Below, piece by piece: positions 24,154 to 36,451 of a stretch of 64,000 nt of DNA. The DNA is from Cylindrodendrum hubeiense. Taxonomy: Eukaryota > Ascomycota > Sordariomycetes > Hypocreales > Nectriaceae. Position 1 is the stretch's first letter. Each line of letters opens with the position of its first letter. The notes under the pieces were generated by a model that searched no databases, was not told the origin of the DNA, and worked only from the letters and a program-made list of their open reading frames with translations. The DNA is taken from contig JAANBB010000201.1 in assembly GCA_014621425.1 (NCBI GenBank), positions 1-64,000 on the forward strand. Reading direction: 5' to 3'. The translations under genes were made by a program, and so were the position numbers.

Positions 24154-27100
24154 ATCAGCGGTCGCGGCGAATGTCTCGAGCGAGGTCCGATCGACGGCGT
24201 GTGTAATGATTTCGGGAAGCGTGCGGGTGGGGGTCTGGTACGTAAGGATGTACGGCGAGGCGACGGTCGGGCCAAGGGGACGGACGGTCAAACAGACGTG
24301 AGGCCTTGGTAGAGGATATGTTGATATTCGGCTTTAGCCGCAGGACGCTGGATGAGAGAGTCAGAGGACTGGGGCTACGGATCAAAAGACTGGCAAGATA
24401 GGACGAGACGCACACAGCTTCTTTCTTACTGCAGGCTGGCTTTTGTCGCACATGCCTGGACCCAGGACGCGAAGCAGGTACGAGGAGCAGGCGCGAGGGA
24501 CAGCAGAGTTGGACCGAATAAAATGGAGATGGAGACGGACGAGGGATTGGGGACGACAGTGGGTCGGCACCAAGTTGTGCGGGATCAGACTTGGTGACTT
24601 GGTGTTCGGTCGGACAAGAGGATATGGCACAAGCGGCGGGGGAAGCTCCAAGGGATCTGGTCCTTTGGTTGTGAGACGAATTGCAAGATAAAGTAGATGC
24701 GGTTATGCGAGGACGAAGCTACAAGAGCTGTGGACCACCAAGCAGTGACGATAGCGACGCGGTGGGCGGCGATGGAGGGGAAGGATATTCCAAGGGGGGA
24801 AGTTGACGATGCTGATGCTGGGGGGACGAGCAGACGAACAGACGACCGAGGCGACTGGCAGTGGCTTCTTATGTTGTCACGTTCTGTGCAAGGATGACGG
24901 ATAGATAGCCTGACTTGCGGGGACGGACTGTGAGTGAGACCGATGACGATGACGGTAGACACGGAAGAAGAATGGTGTCGCTGAGGACGCAACGCGGAAG
25001 GCGAGAAAGAAGAAGAAGAAGGAGGGAGGGAGGACTGGATCGCGAACGGAAGTCGGGGCAGTAGGAGTAGTAGTTGTTGGCGGAGGTGGTGGTGGACATT
25101 GTTTGTTGGTAATGTGCAATGGCGGATGGCGACCGGAAGATGGCGAATTGCTGATAAGGCGGCGCGTGTGTCCTTCCCCGTCTTCGTCCCGACATGGGCG
25201 CTGGTGCTGGTGTGTTGTGTGAAGTGGTGGACGGGTAGATTAGCACTGTACAAGTCCTCCGTAGTCTGCACATCAAGACGGCACATGGGACGTATGTCCT
25301 GTATCAGCCATGGATGGCCAGCCATTGACATTCAGTCACCATGGATCGTCGGCCATGGATCACTGGAGCAGCGAGAGAAGAGAGCGCGGCGCATGCAATG
25401 CAGTGATAGTGACTGACCAGTGACCACGCCCAAGGTGGCTGATGGCTTAGTGCACGGGCCAATTGGAGAAGGCTAGCGCGGGTGGGAAGCGGGGAAAGGG
25501 CGCTGGACACGGCACGTGGTTGGCCAAGGGAAACCATGATGGGCGGGGAGCGCCTGCCGCCCGCGCCATGTCTGGATGATACTGTGCTGGGTCGGCTGTT
25601 CAGCACTGTATGCACCTCCTCCAAGCACCGTCTCCAGAGAAAAGCTTCCTAAGAACCACTCTGGGCTGCCTGTAGCGTCTGTGGAGTTGTGCCGTCTTAG
25701 ATCTGCCATGATCCATCTCTGTTTTGCCTAATTGATGGGTTCCAACAGAGAACAAATCTCCCTTCGTCATAAAAGGATCAAAACCTCCCTAGTCCCGGTC
25801 CCGGTCCCGGAGGTCAGAAATTGAGGTGAGGCCATGCATCAAGGATGTGAGCCCAGGTGTGAGGTGAGGCAAGGTGGTGGTGGAGTTGGCGCCAGATCAG
25901 TGAGACCACTGCATTAGTGCCGGCGACGGAGCTTGCTCCCCAACTCCCCAGCTCAAGGACGACGCCCACTCCACCACATGCTCACACGCTCGTTGCTGCG
26001 AGGTGCAACTTGGTCGCCGAGGTGAGGGTTGGTCTGCGCTCTTTCGAAACACGCGGTTGGTGCAGTCTGTTGATCGCGGAGCCAGCCAGTCGGCCGTCCC
26101 CAAGACCGACGTCGTTTGGTTCCCCGGATACCCGCTGCACTCTGAAGAGTGGCTCCCGATGTCCAGGATGAACCCACGAGCTTAATCAAACCGCCCAGCT
26201 CCCCCTTTCACGGGTTCCATCGCTCGTAATATTTTTGATCGATTTGCAATCTGACTGCTTACACGTTCCCGGGACTGATGTCTCTCTCACCCTAGCTTCG
26301 TCTCAGCAGCCACCATGGGACAGCGCGGGGAAGGAGGGGCGCGGGGTTGTCACTGTCGTCTGTCATCTTGTCTCCTCAAATGATCTCGCCACAACTCGCG
26401 ACTACACTACTTGGGTCAGCCATAAAACGTCCGGTCTAACTATAAACCTGCCAGATTAGGCTCTCGTTGAGCTGCCTGCTAGCTCTGAGCACAACCCCTC
26501 CTAATTAGCCCTAAGGCCATAGCTCCGGCTGCACCTGGTGATAGACATAGTGCCTCAACCAGCACACACTACGGAGGGTGGCAGGTCAGCTTGGCTCATT
26601 GCAATTGCTAGCATTTTGTCTCGATGCCGTCGACGCCGGCACATCAACACTAGTCTGACCTCTTGATACCGGTGCTAGTCATATTGATATCAGCTGGCAT
26701 CTAACTGGTCCACCAGGCATGCTCCCGATACCAACGGTGCCGTAGCCCCCACCACAGATTGCCCACAGCGGATCTCGGGGCTTGACTGCTCGCCGACATA
26801 TCTCGTCCCAGATCTATCCCTCCATTGGGGTTAGGTACCAACTATCTCGCACAGTACATGGCACCAGTGGTGAAATCTCGCGCTCGTACCAAATCCAGGT
26901 GGATGGATGAGGTGCAGCCCCGCTACGCCTCCACTTCGCCTTCAGGGGGGCACAGGCCACCAACGATAGAAACTGCTGACTGATCGGGACGCTGTGACAT
27001 CAGTGCATGTGGTCACGTGGCTTCGCGACAGCTTGGCTCTGCTTCAGAACCTGCCCGTCACGCAACACGTCGTCCACCCGTCCGATCAACACTTCACCTC

Positions 27101-27154
27101 GGCCACTCCTGGAAATCACCGAGGGCATGCCCCGGTGCCTATTCCGTCGCCATC
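24154..27154. promoter_or_regulatory. 3-kb divergent region between pps1 and rad3
   Basis: Both flanking genes start here and run outward. Features seen: GAA/GGA purine tracts near 24990-25040, a short GGTCCC triple repeat near 25791-25810 and scattered short ORFs on both strands (25304-25624, 25917-26171) without family motifs. The last 700 bp before rad3 is the likely rad3 promoter. I see no RNA gene. Confidence 0.45.
25791..25810. repeat. Short GGTCCC tandem repeat
   Basis: A 20-bp stretch with three consecutive TCCCGG units in the pps1-rad3 intergenic region. It is short but exact, and GC-rich in a locally AT-richer setting. Confidence 0.7.
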
Positions 27155-30060
27155 ATGAAGTTCAATATCGAGTATGGTCTCCCGGACGACCTTTTGCCAG
27201 TGCCAGCCTCATGCTAACCCTCGCCCTAGTGATCTACCAGTGCTCTTCCCCTACCCCAAGATATACCCAGGTGTGCCCATGAAACTTCTCCCACCCATAG
27301 CTATTGATCTAGACTAACCCTTGGGTTGCACCAGAGCAATATGCGTGAGTTCTCTCTAGCTCGACCTAGGTTGGGTCCCAGGCTAACCATCCATCCCATC
27401 GCATAGCTACATGTGCGATCTCAAAAGTACGCCATTCCCGTCCCTCCTCTTTCTCCCCATCCATTGCGTTGACTAATCTTTGATTCAAAAATTAGAGACC
27501 TTGGATGCCGGGGGTCACTGCGTCTTGGAAATGCCTTCGGGCACTGGCAAGACTGTATCCTTGCTTTCCCTCATCGTTGCTTACCAGCAATACATGCCTG
27601 AGAAGCGCAAGCTCATCTACTGCTCTCGTGCGTTTTCTTCACTCTAGTTCTACTCGCCCCGCTCACTCACCTTCCTTATTTCAGGTACGATGTCAGAGAT
27701 TGAGAAGGCATTAGTCGAGCTTAAGTCTCTTATGAAGTATCGAACTGAGCAACTTGGCTACGAGGAAGAGTTCCGCGGTCTTGGCTTGACCAGCCGAAAA
27801 AACCTGTGTCTTCATCCTTCAGTAAAACGGGAGAAGAGCGGTTCAGTTGTTGATGCTCGATGCAGAAGTCTCACAGCCGGTTTCGTCAAAGAGAAGAAAG
27901 ATCGGGGTGAGAGCGTGGACGTTTGTGTCTACCATGACGTATGGTTATTGACAACCCTATGTTCTTGCGAATCAGGCTAACCTACCAGCATAGAACCTGG
28001 ACCTCCTAGAGCCCCATAACCTAATCCCGAATGGTGTTTGGTCTTTTGATGATATCCTTCGCTATGGTGAAGAGCACAAGCAGTGCCCATACTTCACTGC
28101 CCGGCGTATGGTAAGTTCCACGAAGCCAAGCACGCATAAGTTTCCAAGATGCTGACAACCATTCGCAGATGCAATACTGCAATGTCGTCATTTTCTCCTA
28201 TCACTACCTACTCGATCCTAAGATTGCGGAACGAGTGTCTCGGGACTTTTCCAAAGATTGCATCGTCGTCTTTGACGAAGCCCACAACATCGACAACGTT
28301 TGTATCGAATCTCTGAGCACCGATATTACCGAGGACTCATTGCGCAAGGCGACTCGTGGCGCCCAAAACCTTGAAACCAGGATCGCTCAGATGCGGGATA
28401 CTGATCAGGAGCAACTGCAGAATGAGTACCAGAAGCTCGTTCAAGGACTTCGTGACGCGGACGAAGCCCGCCAGGAAGATGCCTTCATGTCGAATCCAGG
28501 TATGCTCTCCCTTGAACTTCGACCAATTTTGAGTCTATGAGTATGGCTGATAGTTTCATAGCGCTCCCAGAGGATCTCCTAAAGGAGGCCGTGCCGGGCA
28601 ACATCAGAAGAGCGGAACATTTTGTAGCCTTCCTGAAACGATTCATCGAATATCTGAAGGTACTTATTCTCAGGTTCTCTGTTAAAGTAGACCAGCTCTA
28701 ACCCCAAATTCAGACACGGATGAAGGTCCGCCAAGTCATTTCAGAGACGCCACCATCGTTCCTTTCTCACCTACGAGAACACACATTCATCGAGAAGAAG
28801 CCATTGAGGTTCTGTGCTGAACGACTAACGTCGTTGGTGAGAACCCTCGAGCTCACCAACATTGAGGACTACCAACCATTACAAGAAGTCGCAACCTTTG
28901 CCACGCTTGTAGCAACCTATGAGAAAGGATTCCTTCTCATCCTGGAGCCCTACGAGTCTGACACTGCCGAAGTACCCAACCCCATTCTCCATTTCACCTG
29001 CCTCGATGCCGCAATTGCCATCCGGCCGGTGTTTGAGAGATTCTATTCCGTCATTATCACGTCAGGAACTATCTCCCCTTTGGAAATATACCCCAAAATG
29101 CTGGACTTTGAAACGGTTATTCAGGAGTCTTACGCTATGACACTTGCTCGACGATCATTCTTGCCCATGATCGTCACCAGAGGGAGTGACCAGGCATCAG
29201 TGTCAACGAGCTTCCAAGTCAGAAATGAGCCCAGTGTGGTTCGAAATTATGGCAATCTATTGACAGAATTTGCCAAAATTACACCTGATGGCATGGTTGT
29301 CTTCTTCCCGTCATATCTATACATGGAATCTATCATCAGCATGTGGCAAGGAATGGGCATCCTGGATGAAGTGTGGAAGTATAAGCTCATTCTAGTCGAG
29401 ACGCCCGACGCCCAAGAAACGTCACTTGCGCTAGAGACGTATCGCACGGCATGCTGCAACGGGCGAGGAGCCGTACTTCTCTGTGTCGCGCGAGGAAAGG
29501 TTTCCGAGGGAATTGATTTCGACCACCAGTACGGCCGGACCGTGCTCTGTATTGGAGTGCCTTTCCAGTACACTGAGTCGCGTATCCTCAAGGCCAGACT
29601 GGAATTCCTGCGGGAAACATATCGTATCAAGGAAAACGACTTTCTCTCCTTCGACGCTATGCGTCACGCTGCGCAATGTCTTGGTCGAGTCCTGCGTGGA
29701 AAGGACGATTATGGGATCATGGTTCTTGCAGATCGTCGATTCCAGAAGAAGCGGACGCAACTACCCAAGTGGATCAACCAAGGTCTCCAAGAAGCCGACG
29801 TGAACCTGAGCACCGATATGGCTGTTAGCAGCGCGAGGAGGTTCTTGCGGACTATGGCGCAACCCTTCCGGGCCAAGGACCAGGACGGAATCAGTACATG
29901 GGGCCCCAGAGACCTCAGGGAGCACAAAGAAAAGATGGACATGGAGCGGATCAAAGAGCTCGAGGAGGCGGCGCAGAACCCTCAGTCCACACTCCAGAAC
30001 AACTACGATTACGACGACGAAGAGCTAGATCAGGATATGATGGAGTTGGAGGGTTTCTAG
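27155..30060 (+). CDS. rad3: TFIIH 5'-3' DNA helicase Rad3/XPD
   Basis: ATP-dependent iron-sulphur helicase of TFIIH, opening DNA for nucleotide-excision repair and supporting RNA polymerase II initiation. Ten exons: 27155-27171, 27230-27270, 27335-27344, 27407-27426, 27496-27627, 27685-27938, 27994-28110, 28169-28499, 28562-28659 and 28714-30060. The product is 788 residues, near the usual 760-800. The N terminus reads [20 protein letters not shown] once spliced, as in the family. Walker A is MPSGTGKT (42-49) and the DEAH box is VFDEAHNI (D233). Cluster cysteines lie in NLCLHP, DARCRSL, VCVYHD and KQCPYF. Helicase domain 2 contains [12 protein letters not shown] and [14 protein letters not shown]. 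The tail is acidic ([17 protein letters not shown]). Four introns crowd the first 90 coding bases, with one 10-nt exon. Confidence 0.96.
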
Positions 30061-30360
30061 GTTTCTAGGTTTATCATCCGGTTCGATCTTCCCAATGAAA
30101 TTGTCACTTGAAGCGGGGAAAGGATGTAACATTGTAACAACAAAAGTGTTGGTATATCTAAAAGCGTGCAATCAATACCATCTATGTATGCCGCGGCCCT
30201 CTCCGCGGGGTATTCTATGTAAGGGCCCTCTTTGTGTATCTCGCGACTCCAAATACTCCAAACACTCGCTCCATCGCGCCAATCTATTAAAAAAAAGTTA
30301 AAAAAAGTTAAAACAACGCGTGCTCAGTTCGCGGTCGTGGTGGTGCTATAGAATGACAAT
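30061..30360. terminator. Short convergent 3' region (rad3 / DDHD lipase)
   Basis: Only 300 bp separates the two stop codons, so the mRNAs of the two genes probably end close together or overlap. It contains a TTTCTAGG duplication right after the rad3 stop and an A-rich AAAAAAAGTT repeat near 30289-30311. No ORF of note. Confidence 0.5.
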
Positions 30361-33300
30361 CTAGTTGACCAACAACCTCTTGGTGGTCTTGACGGCTCTC
30401 ATGGCCGGAAGTGTGTGAGCCCGACCTGGCCGTCTCCCGATTTCGATACATAGCATACGGATAAAGTCGTTGTTGGTCCAATAGCTCGAATGAGCGCTCA
30501 ACATGTTCAAGTACTGGATCTCCAGTGGGCCGCCGCCGGAACGAAGATACCAGTCGATCTGGCCGTTGTCATTGAGGAGGAACGCCTTCTTTTCGGCAAT
30601 CTCTTCACGGGTGAAGTCGTGGACTTCCAGCTCAAGCTGCGAGGGGAGTCGGATCGTCGTGGGTCGTTCTGGCTCTGGTGCGAGCGTATTTGGTGCCGGG
30701 GTCATGCCTGGCACGACGTTGCGCACCGCGTCGCCGACTGACTTCCAGAGCGAGCTGGCGATGCTGGGGACATAGGCCGACTTTAGACTCGAGGCATAAA
30801 GGGGATCCACAGCTCCGTTGAGGAGATAGGCGATGGGATCTTCCTTGGCGAGGACATTGTAAATATTTTCGACAGCTAGGCATCCGAAGGTACCAGCCTC
30901 TCCAACGACACCATTGGCAACAATGTCACTCGAATCGGCCCCTGGTTTCATTCGTCCACGTCGAGGCATTAAAGTTCCTCGCTCTAGGAGTAGGAAGAAA
31001 CCTGCCGGACTCCCAGCGAGGAACAGGTTCGCAGTATCGAACTCGAAGAACCGTGTCTCGGGGTCTTTAAGGGACAAGTCAATTTTCGGCACCATCGTCG
31101 GCTGATGCGATAGAACCTCGAGGGCCATTGCGCTACCCAAAGAGTGGCCGATGAGGTGAACACGCCCATTTTCCGCAAAGCCTGCGTTATTGCGACACCA
31201 CAGCCGGTAGACCCTGTTTGCTTCGGACACCAGGGCCTTGATCATCTTTCCCTTGTGATGAGACATGTAAAACGGAATGTCAAACATGACATCCGATATC
31301 ATACTGCGAACGGCGGGTATGGTATCAGGCTCAATGTCTTTCAATCCAAAGCCATCAGGTGTGTATGCCGCCTTGTCCTCCTCTCTCATCGGGCCTCCGT
31401 CTTCGAAGGACAGGCCCGTTCTCCAGTTCAGGGGCAGAATCATCAGGCCATTCTGGCCCTCACGGAGCACTTCTTGAACAATTGAGCTCTGGAGTTCCAT
31501 GTTCACTGCGCGTCGGAAGCCGCTTACGGCGTGCGTGAAGTGATAGCTCTCCACCCGCTCCGCAAATTTCTGGCCGATTCCGTGGGCCACAAGAACAAGA
31601 TCGGTGACCTGCCCTCGTTCTTTTTCGGCCTTGCAAGCAGAGCACACACCTTGTCCAGTGCTCTCATGAGATTCGTCCGCTGCGGAAACCCCTGGTTTGT
31701 TAGGCGCCTTCCTCTTGTGGTGAATGCGTTCCCAGGCATTACGGTCGAATCCCCTCACAACCGGGACTCCAACTGTCAACCCTTTCACAATCTTCCAAAC
31801 CGGTCGTCTACCATAATATGCCGATGGTTTGAGGCTGGGTTTCAGGAGAAAAGCCTGGGTCGGGTTCTTGTAGATTACATGGTAGTTCGAAAAGGGGTGG
31901 TTTGGTGATTCGGCCTTGTCCATCGAGGTCGTCTCAATGGTTCCCTCAGCAGCGGCTTCTCCGCGGGAGCAGCGGGCTGCGCAGAATTGGTCGGATGATA
32001 TGGTGTTCTCTATTACTCCATCATCGTATTCAGATGTAAACTCAGAGTCCTTGGGCCATAGTCGATGTGAGACCTTTTCCTCGCCAAGGGGCCCAACGTC
32101 TATGGCACACCGTATTTCGTCACTCCAGGTCTCCGTCCATGGCTTGAGCTCCTGAAAGCCAGCCTCGAGTTGGTTTGCAACAGCAGCGGGAATTGGAAGC
32201 ATGGTATCCCTTAACCATGTTAGTGTATTCGCCAAGACCTTCGCATGTATCAAAAACTCACCTATAGAACCATGTAGCTCTCATAACCACTGCGACATCA
32301 TTCACCGGTGACCAGTATATTGGTTTCATCTGAAGCATGGGCAGTGATACCATATGCAGTCTCGACACTCCGACGGCGATTTCGACAGCTTCCGGTCGAT
32401 GCTTCCCATCCATGGCAGTGGCTATCCTCTCCGCGGTTTCGGGTTCACTGTGTTGTGTGCCAATCGCATCGTCATGGTCCTCATTGGTCGGCACACCTGT
32501 CAAGGGTTTATCTGATCCACGTAGGGGAGCATCTGGGTATGATTCGGGGGTGCCGACTCGGACAAATGGTCTTCCTGAGATACCATCATCCAAAAGTGGC
32601 GTTCGAGCAAGTGCCGGACTGCCCACGGGGGTCTGTGCTCGAGGTGATCGGGTCTTGGGCTGAGATGTTGACAGAGCATGTGTTTGGATATCTATCCCAC
32701 CGCTGAGGGGCGGGGTTCCTTGGCTTCGGCTTGTCGCGCTTCGATATTCGGTCGTCGTCTTGAAAATTCGGGATATGGGGTGCGACATTGGGTTGGCATT
32801 AGATCCGGTTCGGGAACGGCTTGTGGGAGTATCCGCAGTTGAAGGACGTCCTTCGGTAGTGCTAGCTGCTTCCCCTCGAAGACGACCGAGAGCTAGAATA
32901 ACCCGGTGCATCACCTCATCGAGACCAAGGGCGGGGATCCGCTTCCTGACCAAGGCACAGAAGGTTTGCTCGAGCTCCTCGGAAACATCAACAACCAGCT
33001 TAGAGCAGCAGGCAGGTATAGTGGTTCTTGGTAGAGCGTCGTGTGAAGATATCGATCGGTCCTGAGGCTGATGTTCGCTGCGATGCCTGTGCCAGTGCGT
33101 GGACGCGATGTCCTGAACGAGCGACGCCAGCTTGTCTGTAGTGGTTTGGGATGAGTGGGCATCCAGGGCGTGGCCTTGCCTCATATCTTCATGAGCTCGC
33201 CGATTGTCATCGGACATGAGGCTCAGCCAACCCTTCTCAAGGGCATTATTGTCACCTCGACCAAACGGGCGCAGCTGGCCCCTAGCGGACCTCGCCTCCG

Positions 33301-33475
33301 GAGGACCAGGCGTGGAGCTGGTTGACAGCGGGTCGTCGATGGGGATAACGGACGAGTAGAAGAACTGGGCTTCTACTGTAGGTATTCCATCTTCGCTATC
33401 GATGCGGGCGACGGGGGCTAGGCGGCACTTGGTCCCGTATGTGTGGTCGTGATCGTTGTTGTTGTGGTTTGCCAT
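30361..33475 (-). CDS. ddl1: DDHD-domain phospholipase (Ddl1/PA-PLA1 family)
   Basis: Predicted intracellular lipase acting on phosphatidic acid or other glycerophospholipids; yeast Ddl1 is a mitochondrial phospholipase. Exons: 33475-32262 and 32209-30361, giving 1020 residues. The 52-nt intron has GTGAGT and TAAG ends. The N-terminal 400 residues are mostly low-complexity and Ser/Pro-rich but begin with a conserved-looking VEAQFFYSS and end in YWSPVNDVAVVMRATWFYRDT, as in this family. The lipase elbow is LIGHSLGSA with Ser about residue 761. VLVAHGIGQKF and NLFLAGSPAGFFLLL precede and follow it. The DDHD region is C-terminal, with DPIAYLLNGAVDP and IDWYLRSGGGPLEIQYL. It converges with rad3. 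Confidence 0.88.
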
Positions 33476-34976
33476 GGTGGTGCCTATAATGTCGTCACTA
33501 GTAGCAACGATCTAGTGACATCGAGCCTCGAGCAGCTGGGTGCAGGCGGCGTGGCTATCGGATGGGCCATAGAGGTAGGTCGATGCGGGACTCGTTGCTT
33601 GTCATTCGGGTTGTTAGGCTGGAAAATCATCAACTGGGCATAGGCAGACAACGTGGTGTTTGGTTCACCGGCCTTAGTCCTTCAGGTCGATGACGTGGGA
33701 GGAGCTGCTCGATTTCATGCTGCCTTTAAAAAGTGGGGCTGCGAATTCGGGTATCGATAAGTACTGTGCCGGCTTTGGCAGGTATCTAGACATGCTGAAG
33801 TCACTGTGAATGCCACACAAGTACTTGTGATTGAGGCCAGGGTACATAGGGTCATTCACATGCTACAAAACAGGCACCCAAGGCAGGATCAATTACAGAG
33901 CGGACCTTACCCTAGACCTGACGGTCCCATAACTGACGATATCTTGCTTCAAGCACTGTCTCTTTGGATGGCGGACATTTCGTTAAATTAGAACTATGTC
34001 AAATGGGGAATAACCGGTCCGAAGATATCGGCCTTCTCAACGCTACTAGTGGCAGTCAGTATTTTAGACTTGAACTGACCGCGGTCGATTCCCTCAATAC
34101 GCGGGGTCATGGAGACCGACATGTGAAACTACCAAAGTGAGTGACGAGAGTAATTTTGGGTATTAATTTAGAACGCGACCGGGGTTTAGGACACCACACA
34201 GTTTGGTACAACCATCAAATGTTTAAATGGCACCTGATATTTGGTTGGTCACTTGCTTTCGGGTTGGTCACTTGGCTTTCTGAGGAACAATTGGGTTCCG
34301 GGGGAGAAGATCATTTGTATTCTCTTTTACTGTGTGCGCGATTCTGCGAAATTGGGATTTGATGGACTGGGAATAGATATTCGATGAGAAATCCTGCTTT
34401 CTCTTTGCTGCATGGCATGGAGGCATTCGCGATATATCTCGATTTCTCCATACCAAGCGTCTATTATGACATGGAAGCACGCTACCCGTATGCAACCACG
34501 GCAGCACGGATACCGAGCCGGTACAGGCATGTAAAGCCTCGGGGATTTCCATCCTCTTTGCCTCGGGGAAGACATCTCGATCACTCCTCCGGTGGCCCCA
34601 CCATTCCCGGAGCATCAACTCCACACCAGAGTATCGAAGGTAAGAGGAGATCTGCATGGGCATCGTTGCGGGCGTCCCGGGCTGACTTTCATGCATCCTT
34701 ACCAACGCGGTATGTTCTTTCCGCATTTCCGATTTCCCTAAAAACAACCTATGATGGATCTCGACGGCGTCAAAACTGCGGGGAAACATTTCCGAGGTGG
34801 GGATAGAGCTAGTTGGAGAGGAGCCAGATGAGTCAACAGTGAACGAGGAGTTGTTCCCTAGAAACAATTGTGACACGCTGGCATCTTTCTCCTCGCTCTG
34901 GCAACCAGAACCACCTCCGACGCCCAGGACAGAAGCAATTGGATCGAACTGTGTGACCTCGGCACGACAGGTCAAG
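33476..34976. other. Intergenic region between the DDHD lipase and the aldo/keto reductase
   Basis: The promoters of both divergent neighbours lie here. A 239-codon open frame runs on the - strand (34268-34987), opening with a GTG; I cannot match it to a family, and a + strand frame of 140 codons overlaps it. The 33.7-34.3 kb part is AT-richer than average. No RNA gene seen. Confidence 0.4.
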
Positions 34977-36451
34977 ATGGAATACACGAGGCAGGTAACC
35001 CCATGTCTCGAGTTGCGACACGTTTAGTTACGGCGCCTATTGCAATGGTCTCATGTCAACTGACTGAACACGGCAGACTTGGCGAGAGCGGCCTCAAGGT
35101 CTCCAAGATTATCATGGGATGCATGGTCTTTGGCAGCTCCAAGTGGGAGGGTTCACCCTGGACCCTGGATGAGGAAGAAGGCCTCGAGCTGCTTAAGAAG
35201 GCTTATGATCTCGGCATAAACACATGGGTATGTACGACTCCATGATAACGGTTAGGAGTCTTTCAGAAAGAGTTGGCTAACCCATGAGACAGGATACGGC
35301 CGACTTCTATTCGAACGGAGCGTCTGAGGTAATTGTTGGCAAGGCACTCAAGAAATATAGTATTCCTCGGAACAAGGTCACAATCCTTAGCAAGGTCTAC
35401 TTCCCTATCACTGAAGGAGAAGGCGTCCGGGTCGCCCCCATCAACGACGGAGCGATAGTGAACCAGATGGGCCTTTCGAGAAAGCACATATTTGATGCGG
35501 TTGATGGTTGCCTTCGACGCCTCGATATGGATTACATTGGTAAGTGTATAGTTATCCCCAATGCTTTGTACGTAGTCGTCGCCAGCGATAACTACCCAGT
35601 GGCGGTGGTGGGCAGTAGAATCCTGGCAGCCCCCCAGGATTCATCCTCTCTGTTGTCGCTGTCGCTGGCTGCTGTGCTGGATCCGCAAATGTTGCCGTTT
35701 CGGCTGCGGCCCATGGCATTCCAAAAGCAGAAAGCTGTGCAGACGACCAGGGTTTATTCCAAATGGATACGTGGTGTTCCCCCCAAGGAGGCCCATGCGC
35801 TGGGCGCGCCCGGGCTGTATCGATCCATGCTGATGACCGGGATGTGGTTTATTAGACGTTCTCCAGATCCATCGCCTAGACCGGGACACGCCACCGGAAG
35901 AGATTATGAGAGCCCTGCACGACGTGGTCATGTCTGGCAAAGTGCGATACATCGGAGCCAGCTCCATGTGGACATGGGAGTTTGCCCGGCTGCAGCACAT
36001 TGCAGAGCTGAAAGGGTGGACCAAGTTCATCTCCATGCAGAACTTCTACAACCTGGTCTATCGGGAGGAGGAGCGGGAGATGATTCCCTTTTGCAAGGCG
36101 ACGGGGGTTGGCATCATTCCTTGGTCGCCAATGGCCCGGGGCCTTCTCACCCGACCCTGGGGCACGGCCGAGAGCGAACGAGCGCGCGGGGACAAGCACA
36201 GCGCCGTATGGAACGTGGGAGTCAGCAGCGAGGTCGTCGGCCGAGTCGAGCAGCTAGCCAAAAAGAAGGGTGTCAGCATGGCCGTGCTGGCGGCGGCGTG
36301 GGTGCTGCACAAGGGCTGTTGCCCGATCCTAGGCCTGAACAAGCTCGAGAGAATCGAAGAGGCGGTTGGCGCGCTGCAGGTTCGGCTCACCGAGCAGGAC
36401 GTCAAGTTTCTCGAGGAGGAGTACAAGCCGCGCGCTGTGCAGGGCCATTAA
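34977..36451 (+). CDS. Aldo/keto reductase, NADPH-dependent oxidoreductase
   Basis: TIM-barrel reductase of the aldo/keto reductase superfamily, of the Tas/YakC type often found in fungi; substrate unknown. Model: exons 34977-34990, 35077-35227, 35293-35539 and 35856-36451, 335 residues, the usual size. The catalytic tetrad is present: D56 and Y61 (DTADFYS), K89 (ILSKVYF) and H143 (LQIHRLD). The C-terminal half has SSMWTWEFARLQ, MQNFYNLVYREEE and CPILGLNKLERIEEAV, the cofactor-binding part. The first intron needs a GC donor; it yields MEYTRLGESGLKVSKI, the standard family start. The alternative is an unspliced ATG at 35003, with about 20 odd extra residues. The third intron is 316 nt, far longer than others here. 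No biosynthetic cluster surrounds it. Confidence 0.85.
34991..35076 (+). other. Predicted GC-AG intron at the aldo/keto reductase start
   Basis: Donor AG|GCAGGT, branch-like CTGAC close to the end, acceptor GGCAG. Removing these 86 nt joins MEYTR to LGESGLKV in frame. No GT donor nearby gives the right phase. Confidence 0.6.

Noticed and set aside
30289..30311. A-rich AAAAAAAGTT repeat as a poly(A) tail of a retroelement
   Set aside because: No reverse transcriptase, no target-site duplication and no element body next to it; it lies in a short 3' intergenic region.
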